A stretch of DNA of 64,000 nt, from the NCBI RefSeq assembly GCF_015209595.1, contig NZ_JADEYS010000011.1, forward strand, positions 62,001-126,000. The letters are read 5' to 3'. Shown piece by piece: positions 1 through 8,772 of this stretch (position 1 is its first letter; the number at the start of each line of letters is the position of its first letter). Source of the stretch: Pontibacterium sinense. GTDB lineage: Bacteria; Pseudomonadota; Gammaproteobacteria; Pseudomonadales; Balneatricaceae. A model generated the notes under the pieces. The model ran no database searches, was not told where the DNA came from, and saw only the letters and a list, made by a program, of their open reading frames with translations. A program made the position numbers and the translations under genes.

Positions 1-1568
1 TCGATATTGGAGAAATAGCTGATATCGAAATCGCGCTGCCCTTCGTTCTCAAATCCCGACAACGCGGCATGCTCAGCGAAAATTTCGCTGGGATGACGAT
101 AGCTGAATTCGGTGTCATAACCCATCCGCTTCGCCACTTCGCACATAATCCACCAGTCATGGCGGGCTTCTCCACTCATGGGGATCAGACCACGCTGACG
201 TGATATACGACGCTCAGAGTTGGTGACCGTGCCATCTTTCTCACTCCAACCTGTGGCAGGCAACAGAATATCTGCAAACTTGGCCGTATCACTGTCAGCA
301 ACACACTCGGAAACAACCACCGTTTCACACTTCTCTAATGCGCGTTTAATCTGATCAGCGTCTGGCAAACTCACCACCGGGTTGGTCGCCATAATCCAGA
401 CAGCTTTAACCTCTCCCCGCTCGATCGCCTGAAACAGGTCAACCGCTTTGTAACCGGGTTTCGTCGCCATGTTCGGCGCATCCCAGAATCGTTCTACCCG
501 ATCGATAGATTCAGCATCAAAGTCCATGTGTGCCGCCAGCTGATTGGCTAAACCGCCGACTTCGCGTCCACCCATCGCATTGGGCTGCCCCGTCAGTGAG
601 AAAGGCCCCTGCCCCGGTTGACCGACGCGACCAGTTGCCAAATGACAATTGGTGATCGCATTCACGTTATCCACCCCACTCGCCGACTGATTGGTCCCCT
701 GAGAGAAAAAAGTCAGCACGTTTTCTGTCGCACCAAACCAGTTAAAGAAGGAGTGCAAAGACTCCACGGGAAGATCACAGTCTTCCGCCAGCTGACGCGG
801 ATCTGCGGAACTGTTTACAGCAGCGGCCAGTGCGTATTCAAAGCCGTCAGTGAAACGGTCAATATAATCCTGATCCAGATGGCCATTGGCCGCCAGCCAG
901 CTCAGCAGGCCGTTAAACAAACGCGTATCGCTGCCGGGTTTGAGTGCCAGATGAATGTCCGCCAGCTTGCAGGTAGCGGTCTCACGCGGATCGATGACCA
1001 CCACTTTAAGATTCGGATTATTCTTTTTCGCCAACACCATCCGCTGAAATAAGATCGGGTGATTCCATGCTGTATTAGAACCCACCAGCACAATCAGGTT
1101 GGCCAGTTCGATGTCGTCATAACTGCACGGCACTGTGTCAGACCCAAACGCGCGCTTATAACCCACCACGGTTGATGCCATGCATAAACGGGAGTTGGTA
1201 TCGATGTTCGCGGTGCCGATAAACCCTTTCATCAGCTTGTTGGCCACATAATAATCTTCCGTCAGCAGCTGCCCCGACAGATACATGGCAACAGAGTCCG
1301 GACCATGCTCCTCAACAGTGCGCTGAAAGCGTGCAGCGACCTCATTCAGGGCATCATCCCAATGCGCAGGCAGGCCATCAACCTGCGGTTTTAACAGGCG
1401 ACCACGGGTGTCCAGCGTCTCGTGCAAACTGGATCCTTTCACACATAAACGTCCGAAATTTGCCGGGTGTTTTTTATCTCCTTTCACGCCAGAAATCTGG
1501 CCTGAATCCCTTATAACCTCTACGCCGCAGCCTACACCGCAGTAAGGACAGGTGGTGTGAGAGTTCAT
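1..1568 (-). CDS. nasA: Assimilatory nitrate reductase catalytic subunit, C-terminus cut by window start
   Basis: Cytoplasmic molybdenum enzyme that reduces nitrate to nitrite for nitrogen assimilation. The translation opens with the [4Fe-4S] motif CPYCGVGCGVEV and a fourth cysteine in GRLCVKG (residues about 6-45). It continues with molybdopterin-oxidoreductase blocks such as SRLCMAS, ATNPVVSLPDAD and LLPATGWSEKDGTVTNSERR. About 522 residues are visible and the MoCo-binding C-terminus lies outside the window. The ATG at 1568 follows a GGAGG ribosome site at 1575-1579 that sits directly against the U-tract of a leader terminator. The gene is divergent from nasT-nasS, and its leader has a sigma-54 promoter and NasT-type hairpins, so it should need both nitrogen limitation and nitrate. 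Identity is very secure; only the 3' part is missing. Confidence 0.96.
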   Translation of the reverse strand, partial: MNSHTTCPYCGVGCGVEVIRDSGQISGVKGDKKHPANFGRLCVKGSSLHETLDTRGRLLKPQVDGLPAHWDDALNEVAARFQRTVEEHGPDSVAMYLSGQLLTEDYYVANKLMKGFIGTANIDTNSRLCMASTVVGYKRAFGSDTVPCSYDDIELANLIVLVGSNTAWNHPILFQRMVLAKKNNPNLKVVVIDPRETATCKLADIHLALKPGSDTRLFNGLLSWLAANGHLDQDYIDRFTDGFEYALAAAVNSSADPRQLAEDCDLPVESLHSFFNWFGATENVLTFFSQGTNQSASGVDNVNAITNCHLATGRVGQPGQGPFSLTGQPNAMGGREVGGLANQLAAHMDFDAESIDRVERFWDAPNMATKPGYKAVDLFQAIERGEVKAVWIMATNPVVSLPDADQIKRALEKCETVVVSECVADSDTAKFADILLPATGWSEKDGTVTNSERRISRQRGLIPMSGEARHDWWIMCEVAKRMGYDTEFSYRHPSEIFAEHAALSGFENEGQRDFDISYFSNI

Positions 1569-1579
1569 GTGTGACCTCC

Positions 1580-1620
1580 AAAAAAAAGCCCGACACCGGA
1601 CCAGGAATCCAGTATCGGGC
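1580..1620 (-). terminator. Leader intrinsic terminator of nasA (attenuator)
   Basis: Read on the minus strand, a 13-bp stem (GCCCGATACTGGA with TCCGGTGTCGGGC, including G-U pairs) is followed by eight U residues. It ends one base before the nasA ribosome site. A terminator in front of a start codon is the hallmark of ANTAR-protein antitermination in nas leaders. Confidence 0.9.
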
Positions 1621-1654
1621 GACATTGCCCAGCAACTATAAAAACGTCTTTGCT
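1617..1654 (-). promoter_or_regulatory. NasT/ANTAR target hairpins in the nasA leader
   Basis: Hairpin P2 (1630-1617) has a GGGC/GCCC stem with hexaloop AATGTC; its 3' arm is the first four bases of the terminator stem, so the two structures exclude each other. Upstream, hexaloop AAAGAC (1651-1646) is held by a weak 3-bp stem (one G-U) and may be P1. Both loops have A at position 1 and G at position 4, the known ANTAR-RNA rule. P2 is convincing; P1 is weaker. Confidence 0.75.
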
Positions 1655-1701
1655 AACTAAAAATGAAGTTCGAGGAGCTCGACACCTCATGACATGGATA
1701 C

Positions 1702-1718
1702 TGCAAGTGGTGTGCCAA
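1702..1718 (-). promoter_or_regulatory. Sigma-54 promoter of nasA
   Basis: TGGCAC (1717-1712), five bases, then TTGCA (1706-1702), with exactly ten bases between GG and GC. This is a near-perfect -24/-12 element. Transcription would begin near 1691 and give a leader of about 120 nt. Confidence 0.88.
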
Positions 1719-1799
1719 TAGCGTTTTCATTCGCGGCATATTTATTGCTTTACCTTTATCCGAGCCAACTTATCTGGCACTAAAAAGGTTATGTAGTAG

Positions 1800-2414
1800 A
1801 TGAAAGATTCACGTTCACTCGATGTCCTGATAGTCGATGACGAGCCCACACGCGCAGATGCACTCTTTGAAGCCCTCAATGCTTTGGGTCACAAAGTCGT
1901 CTGCCACCTGTCCGATTCCAGCGGTTTGTGTGATCAGGTCAGCGAGCGTAGTCCGGACATTGTGATTATCGATATGGATTCACCCAATCGAGATACGCTG
2001 GAAAGCATGGCAGCGATGAGCCAGAGCAACCCACGCCCCATTGTCTTCTTTGCAGAAAAGGCCAATGACCGTGACAGTATCTCTGCGGCGATCAATGCAG
2101 GCGTTAGCGCCTATATCGCAGATGGTCTGCAAACGGATCGGGTAAAAGCCATCATGGATACGGCCATTGCCCAGTTCGATGCTTTTCATTCACTACGGAC
2201 CGAACTGGAAAAAGCCAAAATCCAGCTATCAGAACGCAAAGTGGTCGAAAAGGCCAAAGGCATGTTGATGAAGCATCAAGGCTGCGATGAAGAGCAGGCC
2301 TACAAAACCCTGCGTAAACTGGCGATGGATCGAAGCCAGAAACTGGTAGAAGTGGCACAGAGTGTCATCGACATTCTGGAACTCACCGGCCTGCCCAAAA
2401 CAGGCAAGCGGTAA
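1800..2414 (+). CDS. nasT: NasT, ANTAR-domain response regulator / transcription antiterminator
   Basis: RNA-binding antiterminator for nitrate assimilation genes. Residues about 7-125 form a receiver-like domain with the acidic pair D13-D14 and a candidate phospho-acceptor D58 (IIDMD). Residues about 140-195 form the ANTAR helical bundle (AKGMLMKHQGCDEEQAYKTL then LRKLAMDRSQKLVEVA). At 204 aa it has the usual NasT length. In characterised NasS-NasT pairs, nitrate binding to NasS frees NasT to bind two-hairpin leaders and stop termination. Matching leaders lie before nasA, nrtA, narK and the nirB operon here. nasS follows 19 bases after the stop, so the two are co-transcribed. The ribosome site is modest (AAAAAGG about ten bases upstream). 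Confidence 0.95.
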   Translation: MKDSRSLDVLIVDDEPTRADALFEALNALGHKVVCHLSDSSGLCDQVSERSPDIVIIDMDSPNRDTLESMAAMSQSNPRPIVFFAEKANDRDSISAAINAGVSAYIADGLQTDRVKAIMDTAIAQFDAFHSLRTELEKAKIQLSERKVVEKAKGMLMKHQGCDEEQAYKTLRKLAMDRSQKLVEVAQSVIDILELTGLPKTGKR

Positions 2415-2433
2415 GCAAGAGGAATTACGAAGT

Positions 2434-3471
2434 ATGAGTATTGCAGCACCCGAAAAAACAGCATTAAAACTAGGTTTTGTTCCTCTGCTGGATTGCGCAC
2501 CGCTGGTTATCGCCCGTGAAAAAGGCTTCTTTCAAAACGAAGGACTCAACGTTGTTTTATCCCGAGAATCCAGTTGGGCCAACATCCGCGACAAGGTGAG
2601 CTTTGGTCTCTTGGACGGTGCTCAAATGCTGTCACCGATGCCGCTGGCATCCACGCTTGGTCTGGGTAGCCAGTCCACACCGATGATCACGTCACTGGCA
2701 TTGAGCATGAACGGCAATGCCGTCACCTTATCCGCCGAACTATACAGGGCACTCAGCCCGCAACTACGAGACCGCCCCAACGCAGCAGAAGTTGGTAATG
2801 CCCTGAAACAGTGGATTGCATCCGTGCGCACTAAGCCCGTTTTTGCGACCGTGTTTCCATATTCCTGCCAACACTATCAATTGCGTTACTGGTTAACCGC
2901 CTCCGGTATCGATCCGGATCAGGATGTGACACTCATTGCCGTCCCGCCAACCAAGATGGTCAGTACCATGCGCGATCACCTGATCGATGGGTATTGTGCA
3001 GGGGAACCCTGGAATACGTTGGCAGAATCAGGAGCGGTCGGAAAAGTGGCCGTCACCGGCTATCAGATCTGGTCTGATTCAATAGAGAAGGTATTTGCCG
3101 TCACGCAACGCTGGGCGGATAGCCATCCCAATACCCATACTGCACTGATTCGGGCACTGGTCGCGGCATGTGAATGGCTCAGCCACTCCTGCAACCATGC
3201 GGAAGCACTGGATCTGCTGCGCCTGCCTCCCTACCTTGATCAGAGTGTCATTCCACTCTGTCAGACCAGTGAAACACATCCGATCATGCAATCATTCTAT
3301 GGCTCTGACGTGAACCTACCGTCACTGAGTCATGCCCACCTGATGCTGGAACAGATGGAGCGCTGGGGACAATGGAAAGGCGGTGATCGCACGCAGATAG
3401 CCCAGCAGGTCTATCGACCGGATCTGTACGCTGAAGCATTAGCACAAGCACCATCACAACAGCTTGCTTAG
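2434..3471 (+). CDS. nasS: NasS, cytoplasmic nitrate sensor (NrtA/CmpA family)
   Basis: Periplasmic-binding-protein fold of the NrtA/CmpA type, but with no signal peptide, which fits the cytosolic nitrate sensor that holds NasT inactive without nitrate. It shares family blocks with the NrtA encoded at 10348: KLGFVPLLDCAPLVIAREKG, ANIRDKVSFGLLDGAQML and IDGYCAGEPWNTLAES. The start at 2434 has AAGAGGAA upstream; a longer in-frame reading would overlap nasT and is less likely. The product is 345 aa. It is paired with nasT in one operon. Assignment as sensor rather than transporter component rests on the missing signal peptide and its partner. Confidence 0.93.
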   Translation: MSIAAPEKTALKLGFVPLLDCAPLVIAREKGFFQNEGLNVVLSRESSWANIRDKVSFGLLDGAQMLSPMPLASTLGLGSQSTPMITSLALSMNGNAVTLSAELYRALSPQLRDRPNAAEVGNALKQWIASVRTKPVFATVFPYSCQHYQLRYWLTASGIDPDQDVTLIAVPPTKMVSTMRDHLIDGYCAGEPWNTLAESGAVGKVAVTGYQIWSDSIEKVFAVTQRWADSHPNTHTALIRALVAACEWLSHSCNHAEALDLLRLPPYLDQSVIPLCQTSETHPIMQSFYGSDVNLPSLSHAHLMLEQMERWGQWKGGDRTQIAQQVYRPDLYAEALAQAPSQQLA

Positions 3472-3618
3472 GCCTGTATGAGAGATAAATCCGTCGGAGG
3501 GATTGATACAAAGTGGATGAGAAATCACAAAACTGATATTCGTCAATTTCCCGACTGACCTACTTGGTTATTATCGATCTCGCTCTCAACAACAAATTAT
3601 TGGCTAGCGAGGTGTTTT

Positions 3619-3732
3619 ATGAGTTCATGTTGTGGTGTGTGTGGTGGCCAGGATGCGGAAGAAGTGAAAAAACAGGAACAGGCTGAAGAAGCCAAATCGC
3701 AAGAACAAACTGAACAGACCACGGAAGAATAA
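3619..3732 (+). CDS. Small Cys-rich acidic peptide (37 aa), unknown function
   Basis: A short reading frame with a good ribosome site (GAGG at 3609-3612, six bases before ATG). The product starts MSSCCGVCGGQD, with three cysteines in a CCxxC arrangement, followed by a Glu/Gln/Lys-rich tail ending QTTEE. I do not recognise a named family. The cysteine cluster could bind metal or be redox active. It lies 147 bases after nasS, and a 9-bp inverted repeat follows its stop. The strong ribosome site and biased composition suggest a real gene. Confidence 0.6.
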   Translation: MSSCCGVCGGQDAEEVKKQEQAEEAKSQEQTEQTTEE

Positions 3733-3746
3733 CCAATGGTTATCGA

Positions 3747-3780
3747 TCAGGCGGGAATCTGTCCTCCCCTCCCCGCCTGA
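3747..3780. terminator. Inverted repeat, possible bidirectional terminator
   Basis: TCAGGCGGG (3747-3755) and CCCGCCTGA (3772-3780) form a perfect 9-bp stem between the small peptide gene and ybiT. There is no U-tract on either side, so termination is only likely from position. Confidence 0.45.
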
Positions 3781-3827
3781 CTCAATCTCACCTAGGCCCG
3801 TTTCCGGACCCGGTGATCTTATCTTTC

Positions 3828-5432
3828 TCAGGCAACTTTTGCCGCAGCCACCTGACTTGCCAGATACTCTTCGTACGTACCCTGGAAGTCGATCAGCTTC
3901 TGATCTTTGATCTCAACCACACGGGTTGCCAGTGAGGAGACAAACTCGCGGTCATGGCTGACAAAAATCAGCGTGCCATCATACCCTTCCAACGCCCGGT
4001 TCAGGCCTTCAATGGACTCCATATCCAAGTGGTTGGTCGGCTCATCCATGATCAGCACGTTGGTGTTCATCATCATCAGCTTGCCAAACAGCAGTCGGTT
4101 TTTCTCTCCACCTGAGCAGACTTTTGCTTTCTTGTTAATGTCGTCCGCCGTGAACAACAAACGCCCCAGCATGCCACGTACCGCCAGATCGTCGTGCTTC
4201 GGCTGACGCCACTGAGCCATCCACTCGAACAGATTCAGATCGCAGTCGAAGTCTTCAGTGCTGTCCTGAGGACAGTAACCAATCATGGCATTTTCAGCCC
4301 ACTTAACATCACCGGACTGCGCGCTGATCTCATTCATCAGGCAACGCAGGAACGTGGTTTTACCGACACCGTTTTCACCAATGACAGCCAGTTTCGCACC
4401 CGCTTCCAAAATCAGGTTACCGCCACTGAACAGCGGTTCATCATCGTAACCGTGACCAACATTTTCCAGCACCAACGCCTGACGGTGCAGCTTTTTCTCT
4501 TGTTTCAGACGGATATACGGCGTCTGGCGGCTGGACGCTACGACCTCTTCCAGCTGAATTTTCTCCATCTTACGCGCACGGGAAGTTGCCTGTTTTGCTT
4601 TAGATGCGTTCGCAGAGAAGCGGTTTACAAACTGCTGCAACTCTTCCAGCTCTGCACTCTTCTTAGCGTTTTCGCTATGCAGCTGTTCCTGAATCAGAGA
4701 CGATGCCGCCATAAAGTCTTCGTAGTTACCCGGATAGATACGCAGGTCACCGTAATCGATATCGGCCATATGCGTACATACGGAGTTCAGGAAGTGGCGG
4801 TCATGCGAAATGATGATCATGGTGCACTTGCGCTGATTCAGAACCGTGCCCAACCAGTTGATGGTGTGAATATCCAGGTTGTTGGTCGGCTCATCGAGCA
4901 GCAAGATATCAGGATTGGCGAACAATGCCTGTGCCAGCAAGACACGCAGCTTCCAGCCCGGCGCAACCTGACTCATCAGGCCAAAGTGATACTCTTCTTC
5001 AATACCCGCCTGCAACAAGATCTCTCCGGCGCGGCTTTCGGCACTGTAGCCATCCATTTCAGCGAATTCAGTTTCAAGGTGTGCAACCCGCATCCCCTCT
5101 TCTTCCGACATTTCCGGCAAAGAGTAGATACGCTCACGTTCCTGCTTAACCTTCCACAGTTCCGCGTCACCCATGATCACCGCATCAACCACGCTGTATT
5201 CTTCAAACGCGAACTGATCCTGACTCAGCGTACCCACCTTATATCCAGGCGTGATAGACACGTTGCCGGAGGTTGGCTTCAGTTCACCGCTCAGAATTTT
5301 CATAAAGGTCGACTTACCGCAACCGTTCGCTCCGATCAGGCCGTAGCGATTGCCGTTGCCAAATTTTGCGGAGATATTTTCAAACAATGGCGCAGGGCCA
5401 AACTGCATGGTGATGTTTGCGGTGGTAATCAA
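3828..5432 (-). CDS. ybiT: ABC-F family ATPase YbiT
   Basis: Soluble ABC-F protein with two ATPase domains in one chain and no membrane segments; this family acts on ribosomes during translation. The Walker A motifs are GANGCGKST and GENGVGKTT, the second signature is CSGGEKNRL, and Walker B segments are [13 protein letters not shown] and [12 protein letters not shown]. The linker between the domains is charged and helical. The protein is 534 aa and matches E. coli YbiT closely along its length, including the N-terminal pattern of eight residues before MQFG. That alignment supports the unusual TTG start at 5432, which has AGGA upstream. It is transcribed alone. Confidence 0.93.
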   Translation of the reverse strand: MITTANITMQFGPAPLFENISAKFGNGNRYGLIGANGCGKSTFMKILSGELKPTSGNVSITPGYKVGTLSQDQFAFEEYSVVDAVIMGDAELWKVKQERERIYSLPEMSEEEGMRVAHLETEFAEMDGYSAESRAGEILLQAGIEEEYHFGLMSQVAPGWKLRVLLAQALFANPDILLLDEPTNNLDIHTINWLGTVLNQRKCTMIIISHDRHFLNSVCTHMADIDYGDLRIYPGNYEDFMAASSLIQEQLHSENAKKSAELEELQQFVNRFSANASKAKQATSRARKMEKIQLEEVVASSRQTPYIRLKQEKKLHRQALVLENVGHGYDDEPLFSGGNLILEAGAKLAVIGENGVGKTTFLRCLMNEISAQSGDVKWAENAMIGYCPQDSTEDFDCDLNLFEWMAQWRQPKHDDLAVRGMLGRLLFTADDINKKAKVCSGGEKNRLLFGKLMMMNTNVLIMDEPTNHLDMESIEGLNRALEGYDGTLIFVSHDREFVSSLATRVVEIKDQKLIDFQGTYEEYLASQVAAAKVA

Positions 5433-5847
5433 AGAACTATTCCTGAGGGCTTACGTTTGGGGAAGATCATTAACGCCAGCAATGGCATACAGACCGGATG
5501 ACTTACAAGCCAAATAACTTATAAATACGGAGCGCGCACTTTAAAGAGTTGCAACGCTAATGTCGAGGAAAGCTGTACAGAAAACGTACTAAAAAGCACA
5601 GAGAGTCTCTCACCTATAGCGCAACCGGCAGATACGCTTTGCTGCACCAGCGAAATAGCAGCCAGAACCCAGCGGTGCATCGACGTATAACTCACGGATT
5701 TTAAGGTGATTTTAATGAGCACTCATTCCGAAAAATACCAGAGAAAGCGCAAGATAGTCCCAAAGACAGGGCGATTTTATTACTAAACATAAAGGGCACA
5801 CCAACTAACATCCATTTTACTGTGCCTTCAGGGCTGGGAAGAGATTG
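5433..5847. other. Intergenic region between ybiT and the PilZ gene
   Basis: About 415 bases with no credible gene. It should hold the divergent promoters for ybiT and the PilZ gene. I saw no clear operator, terminator or RNA gene in it. Confidence 0.5.
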
Positions 5848-6534
5848 ATGCAGCAGATTAGTGTGACACCTCTCGAATACCTGCCAAATTTCCGGGTTGG
5901 AACTAAGGTCCAAATCTCTTCGCAGGATGGAAAAATGCGGTTTCTGACATCCCTTGTGGGCGTACATGATCAGGATGTTATCGTTGCCCACCTGCCCACG
6001 GCTGAAGAGCTATTAGAAAAGTGTGGATGCTCTCAGGTCCCGCTGCAGTGGTATGAAGCTTTCTTCAACGTCAAACAAGATCTGATCTTACGACTCGTTG
6101 ATAAAGGTGTGGTGTATGCTTTCGAAACCTCAGTCATGGAGATCACCGGCAGCAAGAATCGAATGATCATGCTGAGTTACCCCGCAAAGGTTTATCAACA
6201 AGAGCTGAGAAAAGAACCTCGTTACCCTTGTACGCTGCTCGCGCATATCTATTGTCGCCACGAACAGTTTGACGGCCTTATCAAGGATGTCAGCTCCGGT
6301 GGATGCCAGATCCGCCTGCCAGATCATGAATCACTCCAAAAGATCCGTCAGTTGAAAGACTCTGGTTTTTTTATCACCTTTGAGATTCTTTTCCCCGATA
6401 ACGATACGTACTTTGTCTTCAAAGGCGATCTGATCTCCGTGTTACCGCTGCAGCGTGGATTACGGCTGGGGATCGCGTTCAAAAACCAATATACAGAGAT
6501 TGCGAAATACCTCGCAGCACTGCATCTCAACTGA
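5848..6534 (+). CDS. PilZ-domain protein (YcgR-like), c-di-GMP effector
   Basis: A 228-aa two-domain protein. The N-terminal half (residues about 1-110) resembles the beta-barrel partner domain of YcgR proteins. The C-terminal half is a PilZ domain with both c-di-GMP signatures: RKEPR (the RxxxR motif) and DVSSGG (the [DN]xSxxG motif). Such proteins sense c-di-GMP and alter flagellar motility, polysaccharide export or adhesion; the target here is unknown. ATG at 5848 has GGGAAGAG upstream and is preferred over a TTG one codon earlier. It is monocistronic, with a strong inverted repeat after it. The Lap adhesin system 38 kb away is also normally c-di-GMP controlled, but no direct link is visible. 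Confidence 0.85.
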   Translation: MQQISVTPLEYLPNFRVGTKVQISSQDGKMRFLTSLVGVHDQDVIVAHLPTAEELLEKCGCSQVPLQWYEAFFNVKQDLILRLVDKGVVYAFETSVMEITGSKNRMIMLSYPAKVYQQELRKEPRYPCTLLAHIYCRHEQFDGLIKDVSSGGCQIRLPDHESLQKIRQLKDSGFFITFEILFPDNDTYFVFKGDLISVLPLQRGLRLGIAFKNQYTEIAKYLAALHLN

Positions 6535-6588
6535 CAAATTAAGGAAAGGGCTGGCATAGGAGATCACAACACACATCCAGCCTTATAA

Positions 6589-6617
6589 CCGGCTGCAGCA
6601 AGGATAGCTGCAGCCGG
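6589..6617. terminator. Bidirectional terminator hairpin
   Basis: CCGGCTGCAGC and GCTGCAGCCGG form a perfect 11-bp stem with a 7-base loop between two convergent genes. No U-tract follows in either direction, so the terminator role is inferred. Confidence 0.6.
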
Positions 6618-6631
6618 CCGGGATCGGGTAT

Positions 6632-7549
6632 TTATTCCCACTCCATCTCTTCAAACACACGCTGAGCATTGCGGGCATGGATCTGTTCATACACAGAGAG
6701 ATAACTGAACGCACTTTGATCAATACTGCTCGTTGCACTCATATCTTCCCCGTTCTCCAGTAGCTGGCCTACGGCACTACGCAGAAACCGTAAATAACGA
6801 TAGGTATCACGCTCCGCACCCGTCAGGTCCGTTGGCTGTCCGTGCCCGGGTACGATCTTGCCCGGCTTCAGCTGCTGAATGACCTTAAAAGCTTCAATCC
6901 ATGCCAGATGTTGCGATTGCGGCCCAACGCCCAGCATCCGATCCATATAGACAACATCACCGCTGAATAGCACACCAGATTCAGGTAACCACACCAGTGT
7001 CTCTCCACCCGTATGCGCGGGGCCAACAGGAATCAATTGCAACTGAATCCCTTCCACCGAGATATCCGTGACAGCTGACACCATCTCTTTGGCAGGCATC
7101 ACGTCCGTCCCGTGCCAGCTTTCACCCGTATAACGGGAGGTTGACGCCATCTGAGCGTCTCCGCGGGCCTGCTGATCAGCCAGAGTCTGTTCAGAGGTCA
7201 ACGTGCGAATGCCCTGCTCAGCGAAATAACGATTACCAAACCAACGGTGATCCTGTCCGCCCGTATTAATGACCAATACAACGGGCTTATCAGTCACCGC
7301 GCGGATCTGTGCTTCAATCGCTTTCGCCCCCTTCAGCGTGCCACCGCTATCGATCAGAACAACACCGCGTTCACCCACGATAAAACCAAAATTGGCATTA
7401 TTCGCCAAATTGGTTTCTGAACGCTGTTCCATCGGACCAATCAGGGCAAAGACATTTTTACTCACCTCGATACGCTGTAACGGATTCGCGTGAACGGAAT
7501 GAATCACACATGCGCTGAACAACAGGATTGTGCGTATTAAACCAGCCAC
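6632..7549 (-). CDS. Periplasmic metallo-beta-lactamase-fold protein with altered metal motif
   Basis: A 305-aa protein with an N-terminal signal peptide (hydrophobic TILLFSACVIHSVHA) and an MBL fold. The usual HxHxDH motif reads GGQDH (in NTGGQDHRWFGN): the Asp and last His remain, but both leading histidines are replaced. Downstream metal-site elements persist: PAHTGGE, FSGDVVY and PGHG. One zinc site is therefore probably lost or changed, and the substrate is unknown. The GTG start at 7549 lies inside the end of the thioredoxin gene (13-base overlap), with GGAGG seven bases upstream, so translation is coupled. It is the last gene of the acr3 operon, suggesting a role in metalloid or thiol chemistry. 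Confidence 0.75.
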   Translation of the reverse strand: MAGLIRTILLFSACVIHSVHANPLQRIEVSKNVFALIGPMEQRSETNLANNANFGFIVGERGVVLIDSGGTLKGAKAIEAQIRAVTDKPVVLVINTGGQDHRWFGNRYFAEQGIRTLTSEQTLADQQARGDAQMASTSRYTGESWHGTDVMPAKEMVSAVTDISVEGIQLQLIPVGPAHTGGETLVWLPESGVLFSGDVVYMDRMLGVGPQSQHLAWIEAFKVIQQLKPGKIVPGHGQPTDLTGAERDTYRYLRFLRSAVGQLLENGEDMSATSSIDQSAFSYLSVYEQIHARNAQRVFEEMEWE

Positions 7550-7770
7550 TGTTTAACCTCCTCCTGCGTGGGTATCCGGCCGCTATGTACCACCGCGTCA
7601 TTAATCACGACCGCCGGTGTACTCATCACACCATATCCCATGATGACCTCGGGGTTTGTTTCCTTCTCCACGATCACCTCTGTTGCCAGCTCCCGCGCAA
7701 CCTTCTCAATCACTTCCGCTGTTTTTGTACATTTTGTACAGCCGGTACCCAGTACTTTGATCTCTTTCAT
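7537..7770 (-). CDS. Small thioredoxin-like redox protein (CTKC)
   Basis: A 77-aa thioredoxin-fold protein of the small redox-active disulfide type. The CxxC motif is CTKC in GTGCTKC near the N-terminus, and the cis-proline region is MSTPAVVIN. It has no signal peptide, so it is cytosolic. GGAGGATC lies just before the ATG at 7770. Family members often accompany DUF318 permeases, as here, where the permease gene ends 12 bases upstream. A likely role is thiol reduction supporting the permease or arsenical handling, by context only. Confidence 0.85.
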   Translation of the reverse strand: MKEIKVLGTGCTKCTKTAEVIEKVARELATEVIVEKETNPEVIMGYGVMSTPAVVINDAVVHSGRIPTQEEVKQWLV

Positions 7771-7782
7771 CCGATCCTCCGA

Positions 7783-8772
7783 TCAATGTGGAAAAGCCAT
7801 GTTAAAAATCCAGCCAACGGCCGTGAAAGACAGCAATAACATGGCAAATAGCGTGGCAAGCAGTCGCCACTGCATCACTTGCTTCAATAGAATAAATTCA
7901 GGGAAACTCGCGGCTACGGTACTCATGCAAAATGCCAGCGTGGTGCCAACCGGCAGCCCTTTCAGTAACAAACTCTCCATCACCGGAATCACACCTGTCG
8001 CATTGGAATACAAAGGTATCCCCATCACCACTGCGGCCGGCACCGACCACCACTGCCCATTTCCCAGATTGGTTTCGACCCATCCCTCAGGCACAAACCC
8101 GTGCAGGCCTGCGCCGAGTCCAACTCCTATAAACACCCATTTCCAAACCCGCCCCAAAATCTCTTGCGTTTCTTCACGTGCAAACTGATGACGCTCTAGC
8201 ATCGATACACGGGGAGCTTCCACATCACCCATCACAGGTTGATGGGAGGCTGCTCGTTGATACGCCTTTGCCGCAAAGGGTTGCAGCCACTGTTCAGCCT
8301 TGATCAGATCAAGAAATATGCCGCCAATGACACCCACGCAAATCCCCACCAGCACGTACATCAGGGTAAATTTCCATCCCAGCAGGCTCAGTAATAACAG
8401 CACGGCCACTTCATTGATCAACGGAGAAGTCAACAAAAAGGCCATCGTGATACCTACCGGAATCCCCGCTGACGTAAACCCCAGAAACACCGGTATGCTG
8501 GAGCAGGAACAAAAAGGCGTGATCGCGCCAAACATTGAACCTAACAGATAACCGACACCACGATGTTTACTGGCCAGATAGTCGCGCACCCGCTCGACAT
8601 TAAGCGATGCCCTTAGCCACGCCACGAGATAGATCATCACCAACAACAGGGCAAAGATCTTCGTCGTGTCTTCCACGAAAAAATGCAATGCATCCCCGTG
8701 TTTCGTGTCAGCTGCCAAACCAAATGTTTCGTACACTAACCAATCGGCAAAATGGGTAAATACCTCAAACAT
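7783..8772 (-). CDS. DUF318/ArsP-type inner-membrane permease
   Basis: A 329-aa polytopic membrane protein with roughly eight hydrophobic segments. It carries the family signature [15 protein letters not shown], followed by a second conserved glycine-rich block near [18 protein letters not shown]. Some DUF318 permeases (ArsP) export trivalent organoarsenicals; others have no known substrate. It overlaps the end of acr3 by eight bases and has a strong AGGAGGAAC ribosome site. The operon acr3-permease-thioredoxin-MBL points to metalloid detoxification, but the substrate is inferred. Confidence 0.82.
   Translation of the reverse strand: MFEVFTHFADWLVYETFGLAADTKHGDALHFFVEDTTKIFALLLVMIYLVAWLRASLNVERVRDYLASKHRGVGYLLGSMFGAITPFCSCSSIPVFLGFTSAGIPVGITMAFLLTSPLINEVAVLLLLSLLGWKFTLMYVLVGICVGVIGGIFLDLIKAEQWLQPFAAKAYQRAASHQPVMGDVEAPRVSMLERHQFAREETQEILGRVWKWVFIGVGLGAGLHGFVPEGWVETNLGNGQWWSVPAAVVMGIPLYSNATGVIPVMESLLLKGLPVGTTLAFCMSTVAASFPEFILLKQVMQWRLLATLFAMLLLSFTAVGWIFNMAFPH

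Noticed and set aside
4194-5501. Long plus-strand open frame (435 codons) opposite ybiT
   Set aside because: It is fully antisense to a well-supported ABC-F gene, with no family similarity or ribosome site.
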